Notes: generated by a model from the sequence alone, not told the origin. Counted from the first letter of the stretch, positions 10,320 through 23,258 are shown. The stretch: 64,000 nt of DNA from Adiantum capillus-veneris (GCA_014529385.2 CM043969.1:35289446-35353445), one strand, 5' to 3'. Numbers and translations are program-made.

Positions 10320-12960
10320 TCATCATAAGTAACGGGATCTTCAGAAGTAGAAAAAGCATTATCAACAATATCGTCATCATAAACATGACATGAGCCATGT
10401 TCAAAATCAATAGGCAGATCAATGAAAATATCAATATCATCGTTGGCAACATTCGGAATGGATGGTTGTGAAGAGGAAAGTTGCTCTATAGGAAGAGTTT
10501 CATCATCTGAAAGAAATGGAAAAGCCTGAAGCAATGATTTAGTATCATCAGAATCATCCATGGACCATGAACCTCCCATAAGCTGTTCGTTTAAAGTAGC
10601 ATCACAATTCACAATTACTTTCTTGGAGGAAGAGTCATAGAATTTGTAAACTTTGGAAGTGAAAGAATATCCAATAAAAATAACTTTAAGACGAGGAGCA
10701 TCAAGCTTTGTTCATGTTTCTTTGGGAACATGAATATAAAAAATACATCCAAAGGTTCAAAAATGAGATACAGAAGGAATGTCACCTGTCCATGCTGTGA
10801 TGGATATCTTACCAGAGGGTGTAGTAGTAGGAAGATGATTCTAAATAAATACTGCTATCAAAGTATCTTCAACCCAAAAAACACCAGATAAGCCAGAATG
10901 AATCAGCATACATCTTACATCATTGAGAATAGTGCAATTCTTTTGTTCAGCAACGCCGTTCTATTAAGGCAAATATGGAATAGTGTGTTCATGATGAATT
11001 CCACTGTCAGCACAGTAACTCACAAACTCTTGAGAAACATATTCGCCTCCATTGTCACTATGAAGCTTCTTAAGGCAACGACCAGTTTGAAGTTCCGTAG
11101 CCTTGTGGAATTGTTTGAAAATAGATAAGGCTTCAGATTTCTGTCTAAGTAGAAATACAATCGTATAGCTTGAGAAATCATCAATGAAAGTAATGAAGTA
11201 GCAATATTGTGATCTCGAAGAAGGTAGAGGTCTACATATATCAGTATGAACAAGATCCAATATGTCATGAGAATGAGTTGTATTTGAAAGAGGAAAGGGT
11301 TTACGATTGTGTTTCCCAAGAGCACAAAATTCACAAATTCCCATATGGGGATGGCCTTTAAGATCCATGCCATGAACAAGATCACGACGTTGAAGATCAA
11401 GGAGTTTTGAGAAATCAGCATGAACAAAACGGTGATGCCATACTTTACAATCATGATCACCTGGAGCAGTGACAACATTTTCTACAGAATCATTGAGAGA
11501 GAGTTCAAACAAATTACCGCTTCGAGGAGCAGTGGCTATACTCTGTCCATCTTTCTCAATTTGGCATTTGGTATGATCAAATCCAACAAACAGACCAAGA
11601 TCAACAAGTCTAGCAACTGAAAGAAGATTACGTTGAAGATTTGGTACATGTTATACTCCTCGCAAAATTTGAGTGGAAGAAGATAAGGTACCAAGATATA
11701 AGTCTCCAATACCCTTTACTTGACAAGTAGTATCATCAGTAAGATAAAAAACGCGTTGAATTGGTAGTGGATGATAGTTATGGAGCCACTTAGATTGATA
11801 TGTCATGTTTCCTGTAGCACCAGAATTGACAATTAAAAGTGATCCATCATGTACATGAAGTATTCTGTCTAGAGCAACTGAACATAGGACACAGCTTGTT
11901 TCTGGTACAATGTTGTTTCTATGTTCAGTAGCATATGCTCTATTACGATCTGTGTCGAATCGATGCTTGTAGCACATACGAGTGGGATGATCAAATCGTC
12001 CACAATATTCACAAGAAGAAGAAGAAGAGTCTCTAGATAAACGTGGTTGTTTTGTGGTAATATTGTGTTCTTCATCATATTGATGTGCCCAACAATCATC
12101 TTCAGTATGGCCATTTCTGTTGCAGTAAGAACATTGCTTATTAGGAAATTTGAGATGAGAGAAAATATTACCGCGACGGCCACCTCTACGGTTTTCTTGT
12201 TGAAATGGACGCCTTTCAGGATAGAAAGCACGTTCCATCTGTTGTGACTCAGTCTCCTCTTGTGAAATCATAGCTGTATCATGATCAACATTACGACGTT
12301 CTTGACGTTGAGAGTATTCAATTAAAGACATGCAGGCTTGGTCGAAATCAAGACCATCTGTATTAGAGAGAATAGTAACAATGTTATTATAAGAAGAGTC
12401 CTACACCATATCAAGGAGAAGTGTAATCAGTTGCTTTTGTGGAACGGGATCACCGATAGCAGAGCAAGTTGATTAATAATAGATTTGAAAGATTCAATAT
12501 GTCCCGTCATGGAAATACCAAATTCATATTGTAACTTGTTAAGCAACCCTCTCAAATAAAGTATTTCTATAACAGATTTCTTTTGAAAGTTTGCAATAAG
12601 GTACTTCCATACGTCGTGGGACGTAGGCAGTTCATACATATCAAGCAAAAGGGAATCAGTAAGAGCATAAAGAATATACCAATGAGCTGCTTTATCACGT
12701 CGTTGCCAATCCGTATAGGCAACATTCCAATCTTCAAATATAGGTCCTTTAGTGATAAGCACGTTATGATTATCCGTATCAACAACAGGCTGAGGCGAAC
12801 AAACACGATTTTTAAGAACAACATCAGAGTGTTGATCGCCTTCAAGAATCAACAACATCTTTGCTTTCCAGTCTGAAAATCCTTGGCCTTGGAAAGGAGG
12901 AACAGAACGCTGGCCAGAAGGAAAGCCGTTGACAAGAATAGTCATAGCCATATCTTGTTG
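10320..12960 (-). pseudogene. Copia-1 gag-protease-integrase, decayed and truncated
   Basis: The 5' part is a UBN2-type gag (near 12945-12430). It is followed by a CCHC zinc knuckle (CSYCNRNGHTEDDC), a protease block whose active-site Asp is replaced (NSGATG instead of DSGA), and the GAG-pre-integrase HHCC finger (HHRFVH ... CEFCALGK). The integrase core has HTDICRP and HSDNGGEY. The conserved PQQNGVAE block reads with two consecutive stops (TAA at 10966-10964 and TAG at 10963-10961) in place of the two Gln codons. Further stops are at 12401-12403 (TAG), 11651-11653 (TAA), 10841-10843 (TAG), 10757-10759 and 10712-10714 (both TGA at expected Arg). A frameshift separates the gag segments near 12440. 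The frame ends at 10320 in the acidic linker before the reverse transcriptase. Confidence 0.88.
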
Positions 12961-12971
12961 CGAGAAGACGT

Positions 12972-13230
12972 TGAGGCGGTCCGGGGCGGGCAACAAGAAG
13001 AGTGGCCTCTAGACACCCTTCAAGGCTCCCGTGCTGCTCAATGGGGCTGGGGCACAACACAACACAAACCAAAACAACAAACCCACAGCCAAATCCCAAC
13101 TACACAAGGGGCACCACCTAGTTTAAGAGCGAACTAGGACGCAAAAGAGGAGGATCGTTAGAGCAACCCACAAACAAGCAAGGAATTTACACTAACCCTA
13201 ACACCAATGGAATACTCTCACACCCTAAAA

Positions 13231-13288
<58 letters not shown>

Positions 13289-14468
13289 TGCTCGGGCTGC
13301 TTTGAAACGTATCGGCAATGATCAAGCAAACACAACTATATATTTAAGAAAGAGAGAGAAAGGGGGAGGGGGTGCTTGTTGCATTAATACCTTCTTACAA
13401 ATCTGTCATGACAAATCAAAGTGAAATTAGTATTTGTTCAACATAGCTTGCGTAAATTTCACCACAACACATCACAAGAAAAGCCACCCCAATCACTGTC
13501 TTAAAGCCAGGGGAGTCCTCTCCACCCTGTCGCCCTCTTACAGTATGTGGGATTTATGGCTAGGTTGATGACAACACCAGAGAACAAGCTATCAAGAACT
13601 TAACAAAAAACACCAAGACACTTACGCATCATTGTTGTCCATTACTTCACATTGGAAGGGAGACAAAATATCCAAGCTTAGTCCAAATCCACCCTCCTTG
13701 ATTCAGCAAATGTTGGGCTTACACTAGTAGGAGAAATGATAGATTTCCAACTCTCAATTGAATGATCACTCTCTCTCTTACAATGGCATAGAGTTCCCTT
13801 GCTAATCCCTTATTACAACACATGCACATGCATAAGACAATGAGCTTCCACTCAAGAGCTCCTTCTAGAGAGGTTGAGCTTGGCTTCTCAAGCTATAGCA
13901 TAGTGCTCGCTTATGGCTCCCCCCTTAAATTATTTTGGGTGAAAGAGGAAAATGTATGCAAGTAAATAATATAATAAAAGTAACCGATGAGTAGAAATCA
14001 ATTTTTTGTTTTCACGAGGGTGAGGGTGAAAATGTGGGAATGATTTCTATAAAGGAAAAATATGAGGTTAGAGTATGTACATATTGGCAAAAAAATAAAA
14101 TTATGGTGTAAGAGGATGAAAGAAGGTGTACATAGGTTTAATAAAACACACACCTAAGTAGAAATATTTAAATAAAATACCAAAATAATTATAAAAAATC
14201 CCTATATTTAGGCCATATATACAATGAAATATTTACACACAAAGAGGCCATAATATACTTTTATTTTTTTATTTTTTTTATTTTTTTTGGCTCACCTAGC
14301 CCAGTGACTAGCTAGCTGAGGGTTTTTAAGAAGATATGGGAAAAGTCCCGTGACTCACGCACGCCTATGTACAGTGAAATGGTAGGGATAGCCACAGTGT
14401 TTGGGTGATTTTGGTAGGGTGAGGTAACTCACTGTGGCAATTACAAAGAGCCGAAAAAACGGCTATCA
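12972..14468 (-). mobile_element. Solo gypsy LTR inserted in Copia-1 leader/gag start
   Basis: This is the reverse complement of the 2.6-kb LTR of the gypsy element at 37988-49211. It begins TGATAGCC (at 14468, read leftward) and ends CGCCTCA (at 12972). It is only 1.5 kb because a central block, including the TATA region, has been replaced by unrelated AT-rich sequence (about 13923-14140). The 4-bp flanks are identical (ACGT at 12968-12971 and 14469-14472), so it is a genuine insertion followed by LTR-LTR recombination. Confidence 0.9.
13234..13285. repeat. (GA)n microsatellite within the solo LTR
   Basis: About 26 GA units. The corresponding CT run is present but shorter in both LTRs of the full-length gypsy element (about 40331 and 48922). 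Confidence 0.95.
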
Positions 14469-14472
14469 ACGT

Positions 14473-15190
14473 ATAAGATAAGATCGCAGAATCTGCACAC
14501 CATATATGGTGAACGCCACAATTGAGAATGAGAGAAATATGAGGACTGCGTTCTGTCAACGATAAACGCAAGAAGGATGCTCAAGGAGCGTCCAAAGATG
14601 TGAGAGACGTCATCCAGAAAAGTCAGGGTAAAGGAGACGTTAATAATAAAAGAGTCCTCAAAATAGAGTGGCATGAGACGCAAGATTGACGGTCACAATA
14701 CGAGTGGAAAAAAGCTAAATTTTCTCAAAAACGTTAACGCCAAAATTAGAAAAACGATCGCGAACGCTTCACAAAGAAGCACCACGAAGAAAGCTGTGTC
14801 AAGCTCAATTGCAATAAAAATAGCTTAACTTTCTGTTGCGAACTCCAATCGATGCAAACCTAGAACTCAAACGAAGAGCTCGAGGAGACGAACAAGTTTT
14901 GGATAAAAGGCGCTAGTGCACTTTTTTCGTTTCTCCAAATTTTGAGCAGAAGACCCCCAAAAATTGAGATGAAGTTAAGGGTGTCATCAACAAGAAAACG
15001 TAATCAACTATTAGATTGATTAGCAATAAACACCACACAAAACACTAATCATATTCTTCTTAACACAAAACAACCACAATTAACAAGAATCAACGCTAAA
15101 AAATAAAATTTGTAGCAATTTTGAATCTTACATGCGAATCGCATACACATACTGTTTTGTCACCATGAATTGAATCGACGCGTGATCGTT
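14473..15190 (-). other. Copia-1 5' leader, non-coding
   Basis: This sequence lies between the PBS and the gag start (after removing the solo LTR). It has no open frame of note and contains several short A-rich stretches. It is what remains of the packaging/leader region. Confidence 0.55.
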
Positions 15191-15205
15191 ACTGCTCTGA
15201 TACCA
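15191..15205 (-). promoter_or_regulatory. Copia-1 primer binding site (tRNA-iMet)
   Basis: Reads TGGTATCAGAGCAGT on the minus strand directly after the LTR. This is the usual plant copia PBS complementary to the 3' end of initiator Met-tRNA. Confidence 0.9.
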
Positions 15206-15352
15206 GGTTGAGATGTAGAGAGAAAGAGAGAGAGAGAGACGAGACAAGAGACACACCATATACGCTCCCAAAGACTAATTCATATTGAGGACAAAACACA
15301 AATATATAGGTGAGACCAAGTTGAGTAGAGTGAGCCATATATAGCTCCAACA
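15206..15352 (-). repeat. Copia-1 5' LTR (147 bp)
   Basis: On the minus strand it runs from TGTTGGAGCTATATATGG to CATCTCAACC, with a CT-rich 3' part. It abuts the PBS. A partial copy in the opposite orientation occurs at 15442-15547. Confidence 0.85.
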
Positions 15353-15443
15353 AACAAGATATGGCTATGACTATTCTCTTCACAACGGCTTTCCTTCTGG
15401 CCACCATTCTGTTCCTCCTTTCCAAGGCCAAGAATTTCCAGGC
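15353..15443 (+). pseudogene. Inverted fragment of copia gag 5' end
   Basis: About 90 bp nearly identical to the start of Copia-1 gag (minus strand near 12955-12865), but here on the plus strand. An ATG at 15361 is followed by MAMTIL, then a small insertion shifts the frame. It sits between two oppositely oriented LTR sequences, so it marks a rearrangement junction. Confidence 0.8.
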
Positions 15444-16735
15444 TCACCTATATATTTGTATCTTGTTCTCAATATGAATCAGTCTTTGGGAGCATATATG
15501 GTGTGTCTCTTGTCTCGTCTCTCTCTCTTTCTCTCTACATCTCAACATGGTATCAGAGCCAGTTACATATCATTCCGATTCATTCGAGCCATTGATGATC
15601 GTCCAAATTCTATCGAGCTACTATTGGTACATGATCTTTTGTTATATGATATACTCGTCCATTGATTCTCGTATAATTATTCTTCTAGAGATATAGTTTA
15701 TGTCGTTTTATTGATAATTTCTCGTTGATACCATGTCGTTTTATTGATAATTTCTCGGTGATGCCATGATGATATTTCGTTGATTCCATGGTGATTTTTG
15801 TGTGATACTATGATGATGTTTTGTTGATACCATGGTTATTTCGTTGATACCATGATGTTGTTTTCGTTGATACCATGGTTATTCTCGGTGATGCCATGAT
15901 GATATTTCGTTGATTCCATGGTGATTTTCATTGATACCATGATGATGTTTCATTGATACCATGGTTATTCTCGGTGATACCATTATATTGTTTCATTGAT
16001 ACCATGGTTATTCTCAGTGAGGCCATGATGTTGTTTCGTTGATAAATGTCGTTTATGTAGTATATACACATGTCATTTGCATCACGTATCATACATCTTG
16101 TACTTTTTATGTTCATACTTTATGTCCACATATGTTGTCGTGGATATGTATGTCGTCAAAAGAGTGGCATCGCAAACCATCTCTTATGGCATTGTGAACG
16201 TAATTATTTCACTAACGATGCTAATAATTTTCATGAATAGGTTTTTTGAGTCTATGATCTATGTAGGATTGATCAAAGAATTGATTTTATGAAGACATGT
16301 TTGGTGATGCCATATTGATGACAACATGAAGACATGTTTGGTGATGCCATATTGATGACAACATGCAGATATGTTTGGTGATGCGATAGTGATGACAAGC
16401 TACACAACAGATTCACGGAGACACTTCTGATTACGAGCTAATCGATAGACTTTACACCTCTTTATTGAACCTTTGTATTAATTATTGTATTTGATAGGAT
16501 AGGAGTAATGTAACTCCTCATAAAACATTCATTGTAAAAGGAGTGATGTAGCTCCTCATAAAATATTCATTGTAAAAGGAATGATGTAGCTCCTCATGAA
16601 TATTTGTCTATTCAATGATTTTTATAATATAACGGTGGGTGTATATAGAGCTGTGGGTTTTTCCCTTGATCCCCCAAGGGTTTTTTCATCCACATTTAGG
16701 GACCCTTATTTGAGCGGGGGTTATATAGCTCCAAC
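15442..16735 (+). mobile_element. Truncated member of the non-coding LTR family (partial LTR, PBS, 3' domain, PPT)
   Basis: A partial LTR (15442-15547) ending CATCTCAACA is followed by an iMet PBS TGGTATCAGAGCC (15548-15560). The next 1.15 kb is shared with the elements at 51238-54222 and 57682-60146: a domain of GATACCATG minisatellite, three GGAG...CTCC hairpins (16501-16600) and the purine tract TGAGCGGGGG (16711-16720). It lacks the 170-bp tandem units seen in the other two. After the purine tract comes an inverted LTR start (16722-16735) instead of a direct 3' LTR, so the end is rearranged. Confidence 0.7.
15716..16045. repeat. GATACCATG minisatellite
   Basis: Imperfect tandem units built from TTGATACCATGRTGAT and GGTTATTCTCGGTGAT, with periods of about 30-45 bp. 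The same block recurs at 53335-53462 and 58930-59350 in the related elements. Confidence 0.85.
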
Positions 16736-18719
16736 AGTAATTGGAGCCTCCATGGGAGTTGGAGTTGGTGGTGCAATTGGTGTGGTAAAATTTTTTATTG
16801 GGGTCCACATATATTCGTTGACTTGTCTGCTTTTTGCTTAGAAACTCATTATGTGATGAGCATGCTAAGAGCTCCAAGCAGTTTGTCATAAATCTTCTAT
16901 TATTGCCTGTGAGCCTGCCACCTCTCTTGGAAACTTAAAGCAATAGATTGAGTTTAAAGACCGCTTCCCTGCAACATTCCCTTCATTCACATAGTGTGCC
17001 AGATGCTTAATGTGGATAATTCATCCAAAGTAAGTAGTGGATGGTGGTCTATAGTAAATGATGCATGTGTAGAAAGATGTGAGGCATTATCATGGAGATT
17101 TGTGCTTAATTTGTATGACAATTCTTATACCTTTGATTCGTGATTTTTATTACCTTTTTCATGAGTTTCACATTGCCTATGTTGTAGGCTTTTTGCTATT
17201 TCTCAAAATTCTAGATAAGGTTTTATTGTGAAGGTGCAAGAATGCCCTCAACCTTCATCAACCATAGACTTTATGGTTGTAAGGTGTGACATCTGGTGAC
17301 ATTTAGTGCATTACTATTTTTGTGCATCTTTATTTGTTTCAGGGATAATATTTTTAGTTCACTAAAAGTAGTGAAAGTTGAGGTGGTTAGGTTTTATACG
17401 TACAATGAGCCTTCCAATTTTCAACTAAGTCTGTGGTTGATAATTGCAATCATATCATTTTCATAGTACTAGAGGTTCTCTTCTCAATAGGTGAAAGAGT
17501 TTTTATCTTTTTCTTTGTAGATTATCGTCCTTGTACAAAATCTTTTACTGGATAGGGTCTCAAAAACATGGAAGCTATCTTGTTCAAAATTCATTGTCCT
17601 TTCAATACTATACTAGCTTACTTTGCTTTATATATTCAAATGATTACTTTGGTTGCATGTTGACAGATGTGGTTTGCTCTTTGGAAGGTTGATGAGGATG
17701 CAATTGATGCGCTTGGATCGATGATGTTTCCTCAAAATTGTTCAATGTTAAGAAGGCTATTGAGCAAGTATGAAGGGCTTGTAGATGTAGTGATCAGAGA
17801 ATCTGTAGGAGATTTTGATTACTTTCTACTATTTTCAAGGAAATTTAGACACAAGGGCTGTAAAAACAATTCAGGGATTTGGAAACTTAATCTAAAAATC
17901 AAATTCTTTTAATGGGAATTCTTTGTACAGAAGTGCAAAAGAGAAATGAGGGAGAAAAAAAAAAGACCATAATTTTAACACAAAAAATACCTTTATTTTA
18001 AATTCCAAAATTCCTTGACATGTCTCCTACTTAGTTTTGTTTTTTTTTTCCTTCGAGTGATGGAGAATTAATCTTGAAATTATGTCATTTGAGATAATCT
18101 TCTATTCAATGTCAGCAATGTACTTCTAACTTTTTATATGGGATTTTCTAATTCAGGTTACATCTTTAATTATCGCTTCATGTCTAGTTTTTTTGTAAGT
18201 GTGATCTCTCTTGTGGAAGGTTGAATTTATAGAGCATTCACGCCTATCTTTGACTTTCTCAGATATCTGATAACCAAGACATACTCATCCAGATGGCAAC
18301 AAAATATTGGTGAAATGTGATGTCTGTTTGTATGAGATTTACTTGGGATGCTTCCCCCTTGCCCATGTGAAGCAGCCACCACTGGACGCCTCCAAGCCAT
18401 AGTGTGTGGAAAACCTAGATGGTAATTGAATTGGAATGTATTGGTTAGCTACTGGATCTTAACAATTGTGCTCCATTGATTTGATCCTATAATTTATGAA
18501 TAATAGTGAATATCTAACTATACCTACCCTCGTCACAAATGTAGATAGCCCAAAAGTGCCCTTTTTTGGGGTTGTTCGGGTGCTTGGGTGTGACAGGAGG
18601 AGGTCTCGATTCATGTCATTGTCAATTCCTTTAAATAATTGCATTCACTTTGAAGCATGTCAAAGTTAGTGACTTTTGAAATCTAATTACAAAATCAATA
18701 CTAATAGACTTTTGCAGTG
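16736..18719. other. Unclassified AT-rich sequence with one exon-like ORF
   Basis: I see no transposon signature. A plus-strand open stretch at 17667-17912 (81 codons, MWFALWKVDEDAIDAL...) follows a good polypyrimidine-AG acceptor (TGTTGACAG). It could be a relic exon, but nothing matching it is visible on either side. The rest has no supportable gene. Confidence 0.4.
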
Positions 18720-19200
18720 GCAGGCAAAGAGCAACCCAACGCTATGAAGGCTATCGACTTTGTGAAATCGGGTGTCAATGATAGCGGTCAAAGCTCCCTT
18801 ACTAATCTAAGTAAGGAGGAATCGAAACAAAGAAAGATGCAGGTGAAAAAAGACCTACTGTGAGTCCTTTGTGCACTATCATTGAATAAAAGGTCACACA
18901 AGATTCAACTATGCAGGAGGATGCTGCTGAAGTGGCCAAAGGGGACAGAGCTTTCCAAGCAGTCAAGAAGGTGCTCTCGCAACGTGTCGAGGTGGAAGAT
19001 GCCATTACGGTGATTGTTCCCTCTGCCATTGTGAAAAGACAACTTGCGGAGGTTGAAAATTCCACTCTGGTCTTCGAGCTAATAGGGAGAGTTCCCAATA
19101 GAATTGAGTTTAGTAACTGGCTCTGCAAACCACTAGTTTTGAATCAACACGGCTCGATAATGTACACCCAATATATAGCAAAAGGATTTGTCACTATCCA
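18720..19200 (+). pseudogene. DUF4283-like fragment (retroelement ORF1-type), two exons
   Basis: A first piece near 18722-18840 (SNPTL...SGQSSLTNLSKEE) is followed by an intron-like gap and an open stretch from 18911 to about 19200. The latter reads STLVFELIGRVPNRIEFSNW followed by hydrophobic strands, the start of a DUF4283-type domain as found in plant L1-like ORF1 proteins. It is cut off where the 3' end of the CACTA-2 pseudogene begins on the other strand. The role would be nucleic-acid binding, by family. No reverse transcriptase accompanies it. Confidence 0.45.
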
Positions 19201-22059
19201 CGAGTCCACCCACTTGGTCATAATCTTTGCATTGAGAATGCAAAGTTATTGACCACTCGGGATAGATTCATATCCATGTTAATTAGTTTTCCGTTTCCAC
19301 TTATCAAGTGTGAAGTCATCCTTGCATCTTCCTCGCCTAACCACATGCGAGGCATTGAAGGATCAAGATGTGCCAAATACTCTAATATGTAAACAAATGC
19401 CTCTTGAACAATCCACCCTTCGGCCATACATGCCTCTCGTTGAGACCGTAGCCACACAAAATCTTTGAGAGTCTTTAAAAACCTCTCTAAGAAGAACATC
19501 CATCGTGTGTGCACTACTCCACATATAGCTATCTCCTTCACCACGTGACTAAGAGGTGAATTTGACTAAGAAGGACCGATCGAGGAAATGCATCCTCAAT
19601 GGCACACACACTTTTGGTTGCAAGTGTTTGAGCAGCAGGGATAGCATCTATTTCGATTTCCTTGGAGCTCCCAAATTTGCAAGAAAACACACAAGGATAC
19701 ACTAAGTGCTATTTGAAATTATTGTGTACATAAAAAAGGGGAAGTTGAGTGGAGTCTTGTGGTGTACCTTACTAGCTCTCCTAGTTTGAAAATAGCGTCC
19801 CTGACTTTCTTGTCCCGACATATACACATAGTTACCGGAAAAATGAACTACAATGTAAATCAGGAAAAGGGAAAGTGAGTGATAGTCATACACACAAACT
19901 ATAGATAGAATAGGGAGTATGAAGATTACCTGAAGCATCTTGTGTCAATCATGGGACTTCAACCCATAAAATTGAACGCTTCCACCCTTCTTCGCTTTTG
20001 TGAAAGCTCCCTTTAGTGACCTCATGTATCCTGTTGATGTACAAATAGAGTCAATGGTACCTTGCAGCTTGTCTAATTCTTCTTTTGCTAGCATCCATGG
20101 TGCTTTAGGAAGCACAATCTTTCCATTTGGGGCATGCCGTGGAGTAGCAAAGGCAGGGAGACATTTTAAAAGCATCAAATCCTCCCTCACAGCCAAAGAG
20201 GCCTTCTTGCCAATAATGTGGTCCCTTAGTGTTTGGGCTACATTCTTGAATATGTGCATGGGATCCAAGAGGTTTTGTATTTTTAAGTCCTTCCAATATG
20301 GAATACCTTGATATACCTTTTGGTGGAGGACACAGAGCCAGATTTTTGTTGTGGTGCTCCTCCCAAATGGTTGCCCAATCCGCCATCGTGATCTTTAGAG
20401 GAGTCTTCCCATTTGTTGGAGCCTTGTGCTTGTTATGCCCTTGGGGTAAAAAACGGTGGTTGTTTGGATAGATTACCTTTCGCAAGGAATCGGGCCTTTC
20501 CGTCACTAATGATGGCCGCAAGTAGGACATGCATTGTGCCTCGATGTGGACAACCCTGCATACATATCATATGGTTAGAGAGATGAGTGAACTAAAGTGA
20601 GCTAAAGGGAGATAGGGAAAGAGGGATAGAGGAAAGGGGGCTACCACAAATCTCTCCAAGCCCAGGATAGTCATGCATAGTCCACATAAGGACTCCCCTC
20701 ACTTGGGCCTCTCTCCCCCCTTTGCAAGTGAGACATCGACAACAGGAATGCCTCTCCATAACTCCTCCAACTCCTCGATGAGGGGCTCAAGGTAAATGTC
20801 AATATTTGGAACTTTGTACTTCCCCGGCACAAGCAAGGAAATAAGTATACTACCCTTCTTGGTTGTCTCCCATGGTGGAATATTGCAGTTGACAATCACC
20901 ACAGACCAAGTGCTACATAAAGTAGAATTAGTGCCGAAGGGACTGAACTTGCTAACCCAAGCCTCAAGTGTCGAGGCTCCAACCCAAACTCTGGCCATTG
21001 AGTTTTGATGTGCCTCCATGCAGGTAAATCGGCAGTGACACGCATCATTCCATCATTTGAGTGATGGTTTGCATGCCATGAGAGAAGCTCCATGATAGAC
21101 CTGCTTTTAAACATGTCTTGGATGCGAGGAATTAATGGAAAATGTCTCAATACCTTGAGGAGTAGGTGTGCCCCACTCACTCCTATCTTCTATCGTGCCT
21201 CCCCGCACACGGGACATGAGGTATCATGTGCATGCTCATTACAATATAGCATGCAATCATTGACGCACGCATGGATGCGCTCATACTCCATTCCAAGTGT
21301 AGTGACATATGATCTAGCTCGTCAATGATCTGGAGGCATGTGGTGATCTTCTGGAAACATTTTTCCCATCAAACTACAACAAACATGCGTACTAGTATAA
21401 TTCCTACAAGACGACACCATAAAGAGAGAGGGAGAGAGTATATAATAGCCACACTCCATACTTACACAAGTAGTGCATCGAAACTTGCATTAATTAAACC
21501 GAATTTTTCTTGCAAGTTGAGACTTCCAACGATGCTCGGAGCACCGAGTACCGTGCACCGTTGTAAAGAGGTGTTCGGGCACTCTTCATCAATCTATCCT
21601 CTGTTTTGACAGCCCATTTAGTGTAGGGCTGACAATTCTCCTCACACATTTCACGCTCATGAGCTAGTAACTCATCACACATGTCAAACATGTGCTCATC
21701 CTTTACGTCAAGGTGCGACGAAGATGCCATAGGAGCTGCCGACGTAGAGCCAACGTGAGGATCACCATGCGCTGCACCCAAATCGCCTAGTCGCTCTTGC
21801 CTCTACCATTTGACCTTGCATGCCAGTGCACCACCACTGAACACAGACCAATGGGGCACCTTCTCAAGCGATGGGTGAGTAGCGCTAGAGCACTTTTCTA
21901 AGGATGCCAAAGCCCTTCGTTCTCCACGTGCTCCAAAGCAATGCGCCTCAAGCGAGGGATTGCCCTTTTACACTTGACGCAAGGACAGGGTAGTTTTTCC
22001 TTGAGCCAACGATCTTGCTCTGGGCCTCCACGAGGACCACGATCATCCCAGTCGATGTC
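19201..22059 (-). pseudogene. CACTA-2 transposase TNP2, heavily decayed
   Basis: Minus-strand homologue of the CACTA-1 gene. The N-terminal Cys-rich exon starts at 22059 after a CAG acceptor (DIDWDDRG ... LPCPCVKC). The TNP2 core runs about 21360-20650 (IHACVNDCMLY, LLVPGKYK, LMWTMHDYPGLGE) and continues at 20555-19945 (KVIYPNNHRFLP, GSVQFYGLKSHD). The DUF4218 part is at 19544-19205 (RWMFFLERFLKTLK, MAEGWIVQEAF). It has several frameshifts (near 20960, 20400 and 19240) and no DUF4216 or 3' terminus, so it is 3'-truncated where the DUF4283-like fragment starts. It is similar enough to CACTA-1 to be the same family but clearly an older or separate copy. Confidence 0.88.
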
Positions 22060-22783
22060 CTGCACATGAAAAAGGTTGTTTATTTAGTAATGTGTCCTAA
22101 AAATAATAATTATAAAAGTACTTAATTCCATTAGAAAAATTACATATAGTTAAAGTCAAAGGGAAGAAATGACAATGAGTGTTAAAATTATTTTTTAACT
22201 AAAAGAGAATTTTAAAAATGCAATTGATAAACATTTAAAAGTACTACAAAATAAAGTATCCATAAATAATTTAAAATCTTCATAAAAAAACTCAAAAGGT
22301 TACAAAATAAAATAATGTATAGCTAAGGGTAGAGGGGGTGGTTTGTACCCCCCCCCCCCCTCCCCCTCCCCCTACAACCTCGGATTTGCATGTCTCCATT
22401 TGAAATGATCGGTTACGGTAATAAACGCGGTAATAACTAGCATCTGAAAAAGGAAAGAAGGCAGAGTGTGCCACATTTTTGCAGCATACCCTGTGTTCTT
22501 GCTATGCACCATCTCTCCCAAGCTTCCCACCCCCCTTGTGTTTACCCTCTCTCTCCTTCAAAAAGCCCCCCCCCCACCCAATCCTCTCCCTTCCCCCTCT
22601 AGCTTGCCCCTCTCTCCTTCTCCAAGCTTCACAAGTTTCATCGAAGAGGTTTTCGTCCAAGTTTTGACAAGGGGGTATTCTGCCATCATCTTTGGAATCT
22701 CAACCTAGTCAAAGCTCAACTGCGGTACAAAGAAAGAGGTAAACACAAAAGCACATCCCCCCACTTTCCCTTTCGTTTTCTAC

Positions 22784-22826
<43 letters not shown>

Positions 22827-23203
22827 AAACACGCATAAATCCAAAAAAAGAAAAAGAAAATAGAGAATCCATAACATACCTCGTTCATTAGGAAATGGTT
22901 GCTTTGCACGGCTTGTTTGAAATGGTTGCTTTGCTAAGCACGTTTCAGACTGTTTGCTTTGCTACACATGTTTGTAAATGATTGATTTGTTAGGCACGTT
23001 TTGGAAATGATTGTTTGGATAGAATGTTAGATAGATATGTTAGATAGATAGAATGTTAGATAGATATGTTAGATAGAAATAGAGAGAAAGAGAGAGATAA
23101 ATGAAGAGAGAGAGAGAAAGGGAGAGAAGAGAGAGAGAGAAGAATGGAAATAGGCATTGTGCTTCACCCCTAGGGTTCATCTTCTACACAGGACAACAAA
23201 GGA

Positions 23204-23258
<55 letters not shown>

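Larger units (their letters stand above)
10320..15352 (-). mobile_element. Copia-1: Ty1/copia retrotransposon, 3' half missing, interrupted by a solo LTR
   Basis: On the minus strand the order is: 5' LTR 15352-15206, iMet PBS 15205-15191, leader 15190-14469, a foreign gypsy LTR (14468-12972), gag, protease, integrase, and the start of the IN-RT linker, which stops at 10320 against CACTA-1. No reverse transcriptase, RNase H or 3' LTR is found on the other side of CACTA-1 inside this window. Confidence 0.85.

Noticed and set aside
22479-22708. Pro/Ser-rich ORFs on the plus strand
   Set aside because: The sequence is C-rich low-complexity DNA without splice or domain support.
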